A stretch of 64,000 bases of DNA from Drosophila persimilis (taxonomy: Eukaryota > Arthropoda > Insecta > Diptera > Drosophilidae): positions 992,001 through 1,056,000 of the forward strand of contig NW_020825346.1 in the NCBI RefSeq assembly GCF_003286085.1, in the 5' to 3' direction. Below the pieces are notes generated by a model. The model was not told where the DNA came from. It did no database searches and worked only from the letters and a program-made list of their open reading frames with translations. Within the stretch, counting starts at the first letter, position 1; each line of letters opens with the position of its first letter. A program made the position numbers and the translations under genes. Shown here piece by piece: positions 25,974 to 38,676 of this stretch.

Positions 25974-26727
25974 ACTTACGCCCCCTCTGTTTGAGAAGGT
26001 GAACGACTTGAGGTAAATGGCGGAATATAATGGTGTTTGTAAGTTCTTCCCGTAGATCCATCATATCTGTCCTCTTTACTTAAAATAAAAACACGACATT
26101 TTTCACCTGAACTGCGGTTAAGTGATTCAACTTTCATTATTTTCGGTGAAATATTACAATGGTCTACAAAGGTCTAATCTTCCTCCGTCAAGGAGTTGTT
26201 TACCAGATTTCCTTAATGTTCAAATTATGTTTTCCAATCTAATTAATAATGACTTTTTCTTAGATTGCACTTTGTTTTACCCATTCATGCATTTCATATG
26301 TTTCTTTCTAAATATCTCGACTACGATACCTATTCTTGGTCTCTCTAAGGAGACCATTAAATGCAAAATTTTCGTGACATAGCTTTACAACAGCTGCATT
26401 TATTGGAGCCTGACATGGCGAACAATTCGTCAATCCTATAATATGCTTTTCCCTAGGGTATGCAGAATTATGCCCATTCCGCGACCATGTTGTAGGACAA
26501 TGTGCTGGTCCATACAAAAAGAGCAAAATGGACCATACACGTTTCGAAGAAAGCAGTTCGGACTTAATATGCTCGCCAAATATAAATTGTTTGAATTTTA
26601 ATGAGTAACAAGGATATATGTGCAAATTTAATAGATATACCGTAAATATACTTTCAACTCAAGTTCGACGTCAAAATATACCCTCTTTGCTGTTCAAGAA
26701 ATGGTAATACTGAGCAAAAGACCCGAC

Positions 26728-26738
26728 TGGTCACACTG
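26728..26738 (+). promoter_or_regulatory. Core promoter Motif 1 (M1BP site) of peng
   Basis: TGGTCACACTG is a perfect match to YGGTCACACTR and lies 83 nt upstream of the peng start codon. Motif 6-like ATATACC elements at about 26636-26683 precede it. Motif 1 with Motif 6 is a known housekeeping promoter combination in Drosophila. Confidence 0.75.
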
Positions 26739-26820
26739 CGCACACAGCACGTGTAAACGGCGCCTGCAAACATTTTTTTTTTGATTTAAAAGTTAGCTTA
26801 AGTGTCTCATAAAAGAAAAC

Positions 26821-29154
26821 ATGGTCAGTTCCAAGGAAGCTGACAAGACCCGACCGCCGCGTCCAAAGTCGAACTTTAAACCTGGCAACAATAAACCAAA
26901 CAATAAGTTCAAATCCGCACCGAAATTCGCCAAGAAGTCGGACAACACAAAAGCAAAGCCAGGCGGTGCTCATAACAAATTTGCTGGTAAACCGGTGTGC
27001 AGTGGGGAGCCCGAGAAGCAGGACTGGAACAAGTTCAAGCAGGAGAAAAAGGAGCTCAAGCTGAAGCGCAAAAGCACCCGCGACACCTACGAGATCACCA
27101 AGGAGGCCAAGCAGATCTACGAGAAGCTCCGATGGTAAGCAACGCATGCACGCTCGGCGTTCGCTTCAAATTAATTGTCTCAAACTCTCAATAGCCGCAA
27201 AACCGAGAACAAGGACCAGCTGGTGGAGCAAATGTTCAAGATCCTCAATGTGGGCGACACCATTTCGAAGATAGTCAAGGCCCACGACACTGCCCGTGTG
27301 CTCCAGTGTATGCTAAAGCATGCCACACCGGCGCTGCGAGCCGAAATATCCGAGAAGCTGCTGCCCTACGCTGTCGAGATGTGCCAGTCGAAGTACGCCC
27401 AGTTTTGTGTCCAGCGTATGCTCAAATATGGGGCCCCAGCCACCAAAAGCAAGCTGGTGGACAGCCTCTTCGGGCACATTGTCCGCCTGGCGGGGCACAG
27501 TATTGCCAGTGGTCTGCTGGACGTTATGTACCAGGGTGGTACTCGTCAGCAGCGTACCCATATGCGGCAGGAGTTCTACGGTGATCTGTACCGCAAGGCC
27601 AAGGATTCGAGTGTGAAAACACTGAGCGACACGTACAAGGAGGCAACCAATATGAAGGCCTCCATTCTCGGCTCTGTCAAGGCCAATCTGGATCATGTGG
27701 CCAATAAAAATCTGGTGGACAGTTCCCTGGTCCACTGCGTCATGCTCGAGTACCTGCGGGCCTGCGAGGATGAGGAGGAGAAGCTGGAAGAGACAGTCAC
27801 AGCGTTTGCCGCCCTTGTGCCGCACATGCTCAGCACCAAGGAGGGCAGCGAAGCAGCCGTCATTTGTTTCTACAAATCCACGCCCAAAAATCGTCGAGTG
27901 AGTGATCGGAGACCTTCTGGAGCACCGCAAAACACATCAAATCAACGTTTCTGTTCTGTCGTCTTTTCAGGCCATCATCAAGAACATCAAGGAGCATCTG
28001 CTGAAGATAGCCACCCACGAGCATGGTCATGTATTCCTCATCTCGCTACTGAACGCCCTCGACGACACAAAGGCCACCAAGAAGGCCATCTACGATCATC
28101 TGCACGGCGATCTAAAGCAACTGGTGGGCAATCAATATGGCCGCAGGGTGGTCCAGTGGCTGGTGGCCCCTGGGGACACCACCTGCTTTCATCCCACATT
28201 CATACGCGTCATTGAGGAGGGTCTGGCCTTTGGAAAAAAAGAGAAGGAGACGCGTCGCAAGGAGATATTCGAACAGATCGAGGCGCCCATTGGCGAGGCC
28301 ATTGTGGAGGATGCCGCCTTTTGGCTGTCCAACAGTCACATTGGCCTGGTCACAGCAGATATTCTGAATCACAGTAAGTTCTTTCTCTCTCTCTCTCTCC
28401 CTCCCTCTCTCTTTCGCCAGCTTATAAATGCGTCTGTCTCTTGCTCAGTCCAAGGTGAATCTTATCAAAAGGCAGTGGAGGCCCTCGCCCAAGTTGTGGT
28501 TCAGCCTGACTGGCGTATTACAGCGGATGCCGCTGGGGCACAGCCACTGCAGCAGAAGAAGGGGCATCAGGATGTGGAGGACATCATTGCTGAGGCCACA
28601 AAGCAGCGTAAGAAACTGACAAAAGTCGAGGAAAGCAGCGACGAAGATGACGAGGAATCGGCGGAAGAGGAAGCTGATAAAGAGGAAGCTGACGCCGACA
28701 TAGTGAAGCCCAAAAAGGCCAAGAAGGAACCAAAACCGGCCAAAGAAGAGCCAGCCAAGCCGCTCGTCACGGGCATCGAAGAGGCCGGCATGCATATTGT
28801 GCTCAAGAAGATCCTCAAGAACGATGGCAAGCAACAGGTCGAGGAAGGGCGCTCCTTTGGCGAACAGATCCTGAAACATTTGACCAGCGATGGTGTAAGT
28901 GGCATCTGTCTCTCTCGCTTCTGCTTGCCCCTAATTCATATTTTTCCTCCCTCCTTTTCTTCCTGCAGCTCAAGGCCTGGCTTTCGGTGAATCGCGGCTG
29001 CTTTATCTTGCTGAAGCTGGTGGAGGAGCGACCCCAACTGCTGGACACTTGCCGCACGACCATCGAGGCAGAGGAGGAGGTCGGCCAGCTGCTGAAGAGC
29101 CAGAAAACGCTGGGGGCCAAGCTATTGGCTGGTAAACTGAACATTGGCAAATGA
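26821..29154 (+). CDS. peng: Penguin, Puf-repeat/CPL-domain protein (PUM3 family)
   Basis: Exons are 26821-27134, 27195-27897, 27971-28373, 28449-28894 and 28969-29154 (TGA), giving 683 aa. The introns are 60-75 nt and all joins keep frame. The N-terminus (1-100) is basic and disordered (many Lys and Pro). Puf-type helical repeats follow, recognisable from HDTARVLQCMLKH, SKYAQFCVQRMLKYG and HEHGHVFLISLLNALDD. A long acidic then basic linker (about 535-590) leads to the C-terminal CPL (penguin-like) region. Relatives (human PUM3, yeast Puf6) are nucleolar and bind RNA or DNA without classical Pumilio specificity. A role in ribosome biogenesis is inferred from them. An ATTAAA at 29179-29184 is the nearest poly(A)-like signal. 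Confidence 0.96.
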
Positions 29155-29239
29155 AAATCTTAGTCTTTAGATGAATTAATTAAACATTTATAATCTATTT
29201 TGAAATGAATGTTGGTATTTTTATGTGTTTTTATAATTT

Positions 29240-29655
29240 ATCCCTTCTGGAGTGGTGCAGAGCCTTTCAGAGGTTTACATTTAACCTGGGAGCCGGGGAA
29301 CGCTTTTTATTTAGTTACATTTCACCTTCCTGTAACGCCTTTTCGTAATTTAATTTATCCGTCTTCTGGAGCGCCCTTTCGTAGTTTATAGATTATGTGC
29401 TTTTTCCGGAGCGCCTTTACAAAGTTAAATCTATCCACCTGTAAAGCCTTTTCGTACATTTATGTATCCATCTTCAGGAACTCCTTTTCACTCTTTGATC
29501 TCACTTCTTTTGGAGCTCTTTTTCGTAATCTAAGTTACCTTCTTCTGGAGCGCCTTTACGTTTAAATTTAACCTTCTATTTGGTGCGCCTTTAGGCGAAG
29601 TTTTTTTTTCATTTTTGTTTGTTTTTTTTTTTAGGCGCCTTTACGCAGCCGCTTA
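29240..29655. repeat. Degenerate minisatellite between the 3' ends of peng and dod
   Basis: About ten diverged units of 33-42 nt share the core CTTCTGGAGCGCCTTTACG followed by a T/A-rich half ending in ATCC or AACC. The clearest copies lie near 29361, 29406 and 29550. The units fill most of the convergent spacer. Confidence 0.7.
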
Positions 29656-29706
29656 ATATACATATATTTTTTGTAATTTTCATGCTTATGCTGGGGGGCT
29701 GGGTGT

Positions 29707-30394
29707 CTAGGATTTGCGCTGTATGATGTGCAGGCCCGAGTCGGTGTCCACGATGCCAGAGAGTTGACCTACATTCAAGGCAAAGGCGGCCTTCTCGAAG
29801 GGTGGCTGCATTTGACCTAGATACCGGAAATGACGCAGTTAGAAATTGTGAGCGTCAGGGTCATGTCATGCCATGCAAGAAAAAAAGGATGCTGCGACTT
29901 ACCGCGTCCAAACTTGCCCAGATCGCCGCCACGCTTGGCCGAACTGCAATCGGAATAGGAGCGGGCCAGCTCCTCGAATGTGGTCTCCTGCTGAACTATC
30001 TTGTTGCGATAGACCTCGAGCAGGAGCTGTGCCTCCTCTTTGGTGCGTGTGATATGTTGCTCGCGCCACGAGCTCGGGCGACGGCTGCCCTTGTGCTTCA
30101 CCAGCAAATGGAGACACTGCACCTCGGCCGGTCCATCGGCGGCGTTGGAGCCCGATTTTTTGGCTATCTCGGTGGGCTGATCCCACTGCGACTCCTTGGT
30201 GTGCACATTCAGATAATAGCTGAGACCTGCGTTTCATTTTTTGTTGCGAATTTGTTGCAAAAAAGTAATGATTTTACCGGTCGTCAGAAATTTTGAGAAA
30301 ACAATGTTAAGCGTAAGTTTTTTTGTGTTTGCGTACCTGTGGAGCGACTTGTGCGCTTCTCCCAGCCATCGGGCAATTGTTCAGCATCAGGCAT
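29707..30394 (-). CDS. dod: Dodo, Pin1-type peptidyl-prolyl cis/trans isomerase
   Basis: The enzyme isomerises phospho-Ser/Thr-Pro bonds in the nucleus and cytoplasm. Minus-strand exons are 30394-30337, 30226-29903 and 29816-29707 (TAG), giving 163 aa, the same length as human Pin1. The WW domain has W11 and W34 in a [17 protein letters not shown] context. The parvulin domain keeps every expected residue at human Pin1 numbering: H59, the phosphate-binding K63/R68/R69, C113, Q131, S154 and H157. The introns are 110 and 86 nt. It converges with peng, an adjacency also described in D. melanogaster. The enzyme looks fully functional. Confidence 0.97.
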
Positions 30395-30423
30395 TGTTAT
30401 TTTGTTTGGCTTGTTAAACTTTC

Positions 30424-30560
30424 GAGATAATTTTTGAAGAAATGTGGGCCAGCGCGTACACCCTATCGGATTGATTGAATTGTTTTGATCACATACGGTC
30501 TGACCCTCAGAAATATACCGAAACTACATCGCGAATTTCAAAATATACCGTAAATATACT
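30424..30560 (-). promoter_or_regulatory. Candidate dod promoter with Motif 6-type elements
   Basis: CTGACCCTCAGAAATATACC and CAAAATATACCGTAAATATA occur 100-166 nt upstream of the dod start codon. Both are near-identical to the module at 25891-25973 and lie in the same orientation. A sequence CGAGATAATTTTTGAAGA at about 30424 recurs near 31018. Confidence 0.5.
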
Positions 30561-32420
30561 GACGAATTAATTTTATTCAAGTTCCGTCATATTATAAGAC
30601 TGTAAGCCCTTAACTCATAGTTTTATCCGATTATTAAATCGATTCCCTACAAGACTTTACATTTAAGTTGTCATCTTTATTGCATTGCTTGTATATAATG
30701 CTGAAGCAAAAAAACAGTCGACATTTGCTACATAATGGGAGGAAAAAAGAGGGTATAGGCAACAGGCAAAACGGTCCAGAAAATGCAAAGCATGCTAGGT
30801 AAAGACCACCTCACTAGTCTATATACCTTGAGACGAAATCGGCTTTTTATCTAGGTGCGGTTCGTACAAACATTGCAATTGGCGTTTGCTGTTTTTGCCT
30901 GTTGTCCATACCTTTTTTATAGTCTCTATAAATTTACGACTCATTTTTCCGTTGTAAGTGAGAGCATCAGTGTGACCGTCCAACTCTCAGAAATACCCAA
31001 GAAAAAACGAACTTAGCGAGATAATTTTTGAAGATTTTTGCTGTAAACAAGGTTTAAACAGTAAAAGTCAACAACAATTTCCACAAAATTGTTTTACATG
31101 ATAACTACACTCTAACTACACATTCGCTACATATCAAAAGCCACACTTGATGGGGAAATGTGTACGTTTTGCCGTTTTTTTTAAAAGCCCCGTGAGAGCG
31201 CCAGAACCCTCTTAACACCCTCTTTTTAAACAGGTGAACAACACGAGTTATATCGCGGAAAAGAGTTCTGTTTGTGATATCAGTAGTTGCGGGATGAGTA
31301 TATTCGTATATGTTAGGATTAATTAAGATGCCAGCAAAAAACGACACACTATCACTTATTTATGCGCCCAATAGTTTGCACAATAATCGATAGCTGTATC
31401 GCACCAATTGGCCGTCATTGCCATATCGTCAATGTCAGGCGTCAGACAAATAATAAATAAATCATAAATCAAAAATAGTTTTCTGCTGAATGTGACTGAT
31501 CGTGACACATGGCTGAAAATTTCATGAGACCACGCTCTTTTACCTATAGATTTAATTTAATTGAATTTGTTTACAAGCAGCTGATGGTGCTGCCACTGAA
31601 TCCAATTTTGGTTAGAATTTTCGACACATGATCATAATACATTGTTCTCCATAATGTCACAAATAAGTCCCTACCATTTTTATATTATCAATGAGTTAAT
31701 ATTTCCTTAAAACGTTATTAAAATTATTTCACACTGTGAAACTCCACCGATATGGCAGCCCTGGCAGCGCCCAAACAGATTTTTGTTACGCCTGGAACGG
31801 GGAACGGGTCGCTGTTGGAAAAATAGACAGAGTCTAGTTGGATTGTCATATTGTCGTGGTCGTGTACAGCTAAACGAATAACCGAATAATCGTTGAATGA
31901 AAACTGCATGATGTTTACTTTTTTTCGAGTGCAATTTAACTGAAAAGTGATCCCAAAAAGTCCCAGAAACAGATAAATAAAAGAAGCAGTAGCCCGTGGG
32001 AGAGTGAAAGAGGTGTGTGCGTGTCTGTCTGTTTGGCTGTGTGTACGTGTGTTTGCGTGTTAGTGTGAGGAGGAGAAACAGAGTGACGTTTACAGCTATA
32101 ACAAAAGTTCGGCCCTCCGTTTCGGTTTCGGTCTTCGTCTAAATTTTGTGTGTGAAACAAGAGCAAAAACCACCTTAATGGGAGAGGCATCTATAGTCTG
32201 GAGTTAATTCGTCTGCCGATTCCCACATGGCACTTGCAGGCTGCGTTTCCGATTCCTAAATTTGTTGCTGCTGCTGTTTGCTGGTTGTGCACGGCGCGAC
32301 AGTGACAGCGATAACAACAAAAGAAGACCAGGCAACCACCCTCCTCCATCCGCCTCATCCCTCAATCATTCACATTAGTGGAAATAGGCAAAAAAAAAAG
32401 AGGGGAAGCGAGTAGGAAAG

Positions 32421-32426
32421 GTGAGT
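32421..32426 (+). other. Candidate 5' splice site of a non-coding leader exon
   Basis: GGAAAG followed by GTGAGT at 32421 is a strong donor consensus. The upstream few hundred bases lack a long open frame and look like leader sequence. The partner acceptor is unknown. The spliced leader of Evi5 (acceptor at 46481-46482) is one possibility. Confidence 0.3.
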
Positions 32427-35400
32427 TAAGCATACAGTTCTTTTCCAGATTCAAATATTCATATCTTTGCGGACGTGTGTACGTGTATGCCGCCGCCCCA
32501 GTGCATTGCATCTCCATTATTATCTTCGAAAAAGAAACTTTCTTTCGCTGTCTTTTATGGTTTTTCTCAACTTCTTCTTTTCTCTCTTGTCTGGCGTTTC
32601 GTATGTGTGTGTGTGTGTTTTTGTTGTTGTACAAATTAGCGAACAAACTGAACGGTATTGTTGGCCATTTCTCCAACGGGCACACACAACACACGCACGG
32701 ACGCACATAAAGTTGTTATATTTTCTTCATACATACATATGTATATTTTCGCGCATTAATGTAATTAATTACGCCTGCTCGCTTGCGTTTATCATCATCA
32801 TCAGTCATTTCGCCATTCCGCCATTTGCAGCTTCACCACCGCCACCAACAACAACAACAACAAATTGTAGCCCTGCCCTTGTTCTCCCCCTCCCCACTCT
32901 CCTCTGCCTGGTCGACTGTCTCTATTGCTCCCATACGCTTCCAGCATATCAGCTGCTCTCTGTTGCTTTTGCTGTTATAACCTTGTCTTGCTTTCCAATC
33001 ATCCATCCACCACCACCCACAACCGCTTGGTCTGCCGTCTCGCTCTAAAGTTCTCTCCCGTTTTACCTTGCTTTGCGCCTGCGCGTTGCCACCTTGCACG
33101 CACCGTCGCTCCGCCGCACCACAACGAAACGCAGTGCTGCCACCTTGCCCTATCTAAATACGAGTGTACATGTGTGTGTGTGCGTGCCTGCGCTTTATTC
33201 AAATGTTTTTGTCTTCATTTCTGTCCTCTATTTAAATCACAATCATTAAAATCATTGTGTGGAACACATGGAGCAGGCAGAAAGTCATCAAGTTAATGAT
33301 GATCATAAATCTGCTTGATAGTGCGGGCGGGTCGGATGTCCCTGTCCCCTGTCTCCTCTGTGTGCGTGTGTGCGTGGGTGGGTGTTGCCATCTGTCGTCT
33401 GTCATCATCTTCTGGAAGGAAGGTTGAAGCGGGACAAACAGCCTTCAAGCATTTTATTCTCTTGTCCCTTGCCAAAAAACAAAAAGCAACATATTTTTCT
33501 GGGTTTTCAAACGTTTTGCGATTTTTAATTATTTTATCTAGTATCTGTTCAAGTGTTTCTGCCATATTTGTCCGACTTTTGTTTATTTGCATTGTTTTAT
33601 CATCATATTTTTCATAGTTTTGTTTCGCATTTTGCGATTGTTTTACGATCAACTGTTGTTATTGTGCCCGTGCCCGTGCCGTGCCACATGTTGCCTTTTG
33701 AAGCGCTTTTTGACCTTCGTCGTAAAGCCGCCAAAAAAAAAATGTGTCAAAAATGATTTGCACTTGAGAGATATTTACCAACGTTTTTTGTGGCTGAAAA
33801 GTAAATTTAACGAAAATTAAATGAGTGTAAATAGGAAAATTATCAGTAGCTTCAGTCCTGCCGTCTCATGCGATTGCGCAGCCTGTCTGTCTCTCTCTCT
33901 CTAGCACAAAAATACCGTTATGTAAAACAAAAATAAGCAACAGTCATAAGAAGAAAAGAGACAGAGAAACAACAAAGGGTGATCGGTCGCGCTCTACCAC
34001 TTTTTCAGCCCTGCTCTCTTCCAGCATCCATTATTGTGAGATTTACCTGCTGCTAATATTCGAAGATCCAGCAACAAAAACAACAACAACAATTTCAACT
34101 CCACTTCAATATCTATGCCAATCTCCCAGTCACAGTCGTTCGTATGTGTGTGTGTATGTGTGTGTGTGTACGTGCTGGCATTTGCTGTATTTCCAGATTC
34201 GAATTTCGAAGCCAAATGAATTAACGGTTTCAGCCCTGTTGCTGTGCTGCTTTCGAGTTTCTTTCTTTTTGGCTCAAGCTTTCGATTGTTGTTGCCGCCT
34301 GTAGGTAGGAAAATGCCAGGGGTATGCTGTTTTTGCGGTGAATTATGTGACGGTTAAACGGAAAACGAAAGGTCTTTCCACAGTCATGGGAAAAATAGTA
34401 GGAAATATAATACTTTTATTTTTCTTTCCATATTCTTTAAAATTTATTATATTGATTGAAATTTTCTACACTATACATATATAAAAAATCAATAAAATTT
34501 TAAAAACCGAAGAAGCGGCTCTTTTTTTGGTTCAAATTTAAATAATATTTCTCGTATAGTTGTTATGTTTTTTTTATTTGTTTTTTTTTCCATGATAAAG
34601 TGGTATCTTCTAGTCGGTATATCATCTACAGCTACAGTTCTTACAATAAATATTTAGCAATGGCTGGAATGATCGGAACTGCAGCTACGTTTCAGTTCAG
34701 TTTTCAGTTTTCGGTTTCTGTTTTCCATTGTCTGTGGGGAAATATAAAACGCCTCAAATATTGCGCTGAGAGCAAAAAGCACTTGTCGACTGCCCTGTAT
34801 CGTATTGTGGCTCCCAGACAAAAAAAGAAACAACAATGAGAGCATTCGCAGACAGCAGTAGTATTTTTTTTTTTTTTTTTTTGTATATAATTATGTTACT
34901 GTGGGAATAGCAACGGAAAAGGCAACAGCGAACGGCAAACGGCAGTGGCTGGTCGCTGGGGAGGGGTGATATGGTGGAGGGGGGGGGCTAGTCTTTCATA
35001 ATATCATTTCTCTGTTTGTTTTTTACATTTTGTAATTTGTTTGTACCGCCCCTCAAATATCGTATTGCCCCAGAGATAGAGAGAGAGAGAGGATGCCTTT
35101 GCCAGGGAGCTGTTAAATTCTCTGGAGATATCTGGTCAAATTTATCGAACAATCGTCTGATTAGTGATTTTCATTATCGGTTACTGTTTTTTGGAGTATT
35201 TCCGACTATGATCGTATGATCGTACGTGAGATATGTAGGTATTTTTTTTTGGTGTATCTGCTTTCCCCCCAACAAAATTCGAATTAAAGATTAAGTTTTT
35301 GTATTTTCCGTAATGGGGATTCTATCATTATTTATCCCGTTTCCTAACAAATTTATTCCAAGGGTATTCCCAGAGGTTCAGCCCTCTTCCGCTGTGCCGC

Positions 35401-36679
35401 TACTCCTCTCCCGCTTGTGCCACTGTCCCACTGTCCCACTCTTGCACTTGTTCCCTCTCTCTCTTGATCGAGCCCAATCTTGCACTTGTTCTCCCTCTAT
35501 CTCCCTCTGATTGTTTGATTCATTCATTGCCTCTGTTCCGCCTCCGAGACGATACTCTTATCGCATCTTTCCTCCCCAGTCGACGTTGCCGCTTCTGTTT
35601 CATTATTTGGTGGCCTGCTATCGGCGCGGGGTCCCTGTCCACTTGAGTTTTGTTTTTGTTTTGTTTTTAGGATTTATTGTTCTACGATATTCCCCTGCAC
35701 TATGATATGGCTCATTTGTGGAGCCCCTCTTCGGGGCTCTTGTAGAGCAATTATAAAAAAAAAGACAATTTAAATACAGTGAAAGTTCCATCTAAAAATA
35801 GCCATAATTTTGATTTACGAAGACTAATTATTTCCCACTATTTTTGTATGCCATTTAAGGCGAAAAGTTTCCCTTTTGCGTATCAACCCTGCGGAACAGG
35901 TGGAACAAGTGGAACATTTTCATCGGAAAGTTCTTCGTTTTCTGTGTACTTGTTCGTTTTATGCAAAGCTCCACCGTAATCGAGTGCTTGGCTGACGTCA
36001 AAGCCTTTGCCAAGGGCTCGTCCCCAATGCAGTGGGTGGTGGGTGGAGGGCGGTGTAGTGGAATGTTTGTTCCTCCCCAGTGGGTAAACAATTCAAATTG
36101 GGTTAATGAGAGTGTTTGGCCCAGGGCTTGGCTGTCTGTGTCTGTGGCTGTGGCTGTGTCTGTGTGTGTGTGTGGGCGTGGGCGTGGCATTCATACATTT
36201 TTGATGATTGAAGCTTAAATTACATTGGGGACAAAAGCCCCACACAGGCAACGGACAGGGACACAGTGATATCACTTTTGGGGTATATCAAGACTTGAGA
36301 TTTACCAAATGCCGCCGGGACTGTACCAAACACTGACTCAAACCTCAAAATGCGCCTCGTGAATGCACTGAGCGCTTAAAATTAGCAATAAAACAACTGA
36401 ACTTCCCCCCCAAATGCTGCTCCACCGCCGGCAGGTGGGTCATCCAATGTATTATTCATTTGGTTTAAAAAAAAAAGAGAAAAAACAGCGTCTAAAGAGA
36501 GAGGGAGGGGCAGGCAGAGGACCAAATGTTAGCGTAAAATATTCACCATCAGGTTTCTGACTAATCGGCATATCTTGGCATCAGAGCAGCGATGGACGGG
36601 ACGGGACGGGACGGATGGAGGTGGCTGTGTGAGGCCGAAGCAATTGATGCCCTATATGCAGAGAGTATAGCGATTCAGA

Positions 36680-36681
36680 AC

Positions 36682-36745
<64 letters not shown>

Positions 36746-36765
36746 GAGAAAGAGAGAGCAGAGAG
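36680..36765. repeat. (GA)n tract, about 80 nt
   Basis: A nearly pure GA repeat with a few interruptions, a potential GAGA-factor binding site and a slippage-prone sequence. Confidence 0.9.
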
Positions 36766-38641
36766 CAATAGAGAGCGGTAATGGAACACCGAGCACACAG
36801 ATCACAGAAATCCTTCTGTTTCACGTTGCCATACCGTTCCAATACCATTCATTGCCTTCCGTTTCGTTTCCATATGTGCCCCGATCGATGCCAAACGCCA
36901 GAATGGATCGTAAATACCCCACAAGCGAATGAGTACCAAAATGAGTGCACAGAAAAGACTTTCGTCTGTGGACTGTGGGCGCAGAGCGGCGCGCCTCTAA
37001 CGGTTGTCACCGACGCACACACTGGAGGCATAAAACAAGTATTTTGCGGTACACAAAGATATAAATATATACACACTTGTAGATACAGTTGCGGTCATAA
37101 AATGATGTTTTTTGTTGTTATCAACAAACTAAAAAAAAGAGAGAGAGAACGTTATTGCGTCATTGCTTTGAGATGTATTCTGCGCCAAACGTGGCCCAGA
37201 AGCGAGTTCATGCCGAAATGCATGACATTCGCATACATGTCGTGTGCATGACGAGGAGTTTATGGCATACATTCCAAGGGGCCTTCAATTCTTTGGAATA
37301 CTGAAAACAACCTCCCCGTAGTGGTTGCCCTTCCCTCTCTCTCTCCTTCTCTCCCACTTGTGGCTCGACGAAAACGTTTCGAATGACCCGCAGCTGTGGG
37401 CGTGTGCCTACGAATGTGTGGGTACTCAAGCCTTGAGTGGGGGTTTCGGTCTCCCCCTGTGGCAGCCGTCCATCCACTGACAGAGAGCCGAGCCACACAT
37501 TAAGTGTGGCGTGCGCGGCAAGTGGCCGAAGAAGGAGAACTTTTTATGAATGAATTAGACTGGAAATAGTGCATAAATATCTGCACGAGTGTGCACTTCC
37601 ATGGTCTGAATACACATGGAGGGGTTTGCTCAAGTGTTTTTCGCAGAGAAGACAAGTGGCGCAAACAGCAAACGTTGCACCCAATAAAAAACAAAAACAA
37701 AAACGGGGGCAAGCTCATGGGTGCATGAAGAGGGTCCACCATCGTAATGGTCTATCATTTAAATGGTTAAACAAAAGGAAACTCTTCAATGTTCAAGTAT
37801 TTTCAATTTGCGACCTTTTCTTGAAGTTCGAAATGAAAGAGACGACGCTATTTAATGCTTGAAGGCTACGTCTTTCATCAAATCAAATTTAAGCTCCTTC
37901 TCGGTCTTGTGCAACACTGGTTCTCTTTGAATAGGGTTTCGAGAGGGGTTGAGCTTCCTGCCATCCCACAAAATCCCACACACTCACTCTTGCATTTCTT
38001 TTATGGCTGGCAATCATTGATTTCGTTTGATTTGTGACTGTCGCACAATTATCGCCATGAAACAGCACTTGCTCGAATGACATGTCCGCTCTGCCTCTGC
38101 CTCTCGCTCTCTCTCTCGCTCTCTCTCTCTCTCTCTGTACACTCGAATGACGAAACAAAAGAGCCTATTAGGCATTGGGTGCTCTCATCGAAGAGAAGGC
38201 AGACAGTGACGTCAATAACGGTCTTTCCAACCGGTGATGGGACGCACTGCTTATTCCGTGAGGCGCAATGCCGTTGAATCCCCACAGATGAAGATAGTTG
38301 TTTCGCCGATCGAACGCCAGAACGTAACACTGTTGCCTAAAAGTATGCCCTGAAAACGTTGCAACCATTCTTTAACTCTTTTGCCGAGTGTACTCCGTAG
38401 GTACATGAGTTTTTGATAAGGTGATAAATATTATCGATCGATGGACAGCACCCTTGATATTGTAGACCTCTTTGAAGGCAGCACTCTGGGGAGTACATTT
38501 TGTAGAGAGTGACCCGTTTCTATTTCCATTGAAGATCCTATCGGCATTACAACCAACCCATCGTTTGCACTGTCATTCCAGGAATTGCTTAAGTACCTGT
38601 CAGAGATAATTTCTGATATGATATGTCGATTCTCAGAGATA

Positions 38642-38676
38642 CAGTGAAAGCTCTAAGCGGGACAGAGCTTTCACTG
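38642..38676. repeat. Perfect 13-bp inverted repeat (hairpin)
   Basis: CAGTGAAAGCTCT and its exact reverse complement are separated by 9 nt. The left arm is preceded by TA. It resembles the terminal inverted repeats of Tc1/pogo-like elements and may be a collapsed remnant of a small non-autonomous transposon. Confidence 0.5.

Noticed and set aside
36781-37251. A 156-codon plus-strand open frame
   Set aside because: Low-complexity, microsatellite-derived ends (Arg-Glu run from GA repeat), no family resemblance and no splice or promoter context.
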